NCBI RefSeq assembly: GCF_025561425.1
Contig: NZ_CP094824.1
Coordinates: 2,170,001-2,234,000, forward strand
Direction: 5' to 3'
Origin: Mammaliicoccus sciuri
GTDB taxonomy: Bacteria; Bacillota; Bacilli; Staphylococcales; Staphylococcaceae
DNA length: 64,000 nt
Made by a program: the position numbers and the translations under genes. The notes beneath the pieces are model-generated. The model searched no databases and was not told the origin of the DNA. It saw nothing but the letters and a program-made list of their open reading frames with translations. Of the stretch, positions 63,972 to 64,000 are shown piece after piece. Position 1 is the first letter of the stretch. Each line of letters starts with the position of its first letter.

Positions 63972-64000
63972 ATTGGTCAAGGCTTATGCCCAACCTCTAT

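Overview
The window looks like chromosome of a low-GC Gram-positive coccus of the Staphylococcaceae. The gene order (fabI-cpaA-mgtE; relQ-nadK; spxH; pepF-coiA-mecA-spxA-trpS; opp; fabF-fabH; clpB; cdr; addA-addB; spsB-spsA; pgi; argG-argH) is the core order I know from Staphylococcus aureus. Several traits point away from S. aureus itself: a Bacillus-type Fnr, two apparently active signal peptidases and three tandem OppA proteins. A relative such as the Mammaliicoccus/Macrococcus side of the family is plausible, but the species cannot be read from the window.

Layout. 1-6.4 kb: a partial esterase, an AGCS amino-acid symporter with a cre site, an AI-2E-type permease, fabI and the c-di-AMP-type antiporter cpaA. 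6.4-12.4 kb: mgtE, an RluA-type pseudouridine synthase, nadK, relQ and a UPF0738 gene on the minus strand, facing a CYTH protein, truncated haemoglobin and spxH on the plus strand. 12.5-12.7 kb: the small RNA RsaE/RoxS. 12.7-18.2 kb: pepF, coiA, mecA, spxA, trpS. 18.3-21.5 kb: an IS3-family and an IS256-family element, both inside a hairpin repeat array. 21.6-31.2 kb: an oligopeptide transporter (oppBCDF) with three OppA lipoproteins and CodY-like boxes at three promoters. 32-34.6 kb: fabF, fabH with a FapR box, and a small DUF2929-type protein. 34.6-36.6 kb: a second repeat array split by IS256. 36.7-40.5 kb: CtsR-controlled clpB, fnr, sufT. 40.6-43.6 kb: HAD phosphatase, DegV protein, CoA-disulfide reductase. 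43.65-43.87 kb: a third repeat array. 43.9-57.1 kb: a membrane-anchored degenerate GH13 protein, YisL, a FAH-family enzyme, DUF418, addA, addB, spsB, spsA and a VTT-domain protein. 57.3-59.7 kb: more of the third repeat type, a third IS256 copy and a broken NERD-domain gene. 59.8-63.9 kb: pgi and the argGH operon.

Common themes are proteostasis and thiol stress (spxA with its adaptor spxH, mecA, clpB, pepF, cdr, trHb), peptide and amino-acid nutrition under CodY, ArgR and CcpA, and type II fatty acid synthesis under FapR.

The least ordinary part is a set of tandem, hairpin-forming intergenic repeats. Types A and C share about the same 13-nt loop and the same stem-loop design but have unrelated arm sequences, so the arms have changed together. 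Type B is a 40-bp-period array of three sub-types. All four IS insertions in the window (three IS256-like, one IS3-like) lie inside these repeats, each with a perfect target duplication. I read the repeats as a REP/BIME-like family that is also an insertion hot spot; its function and mode of spread are unknown to me.
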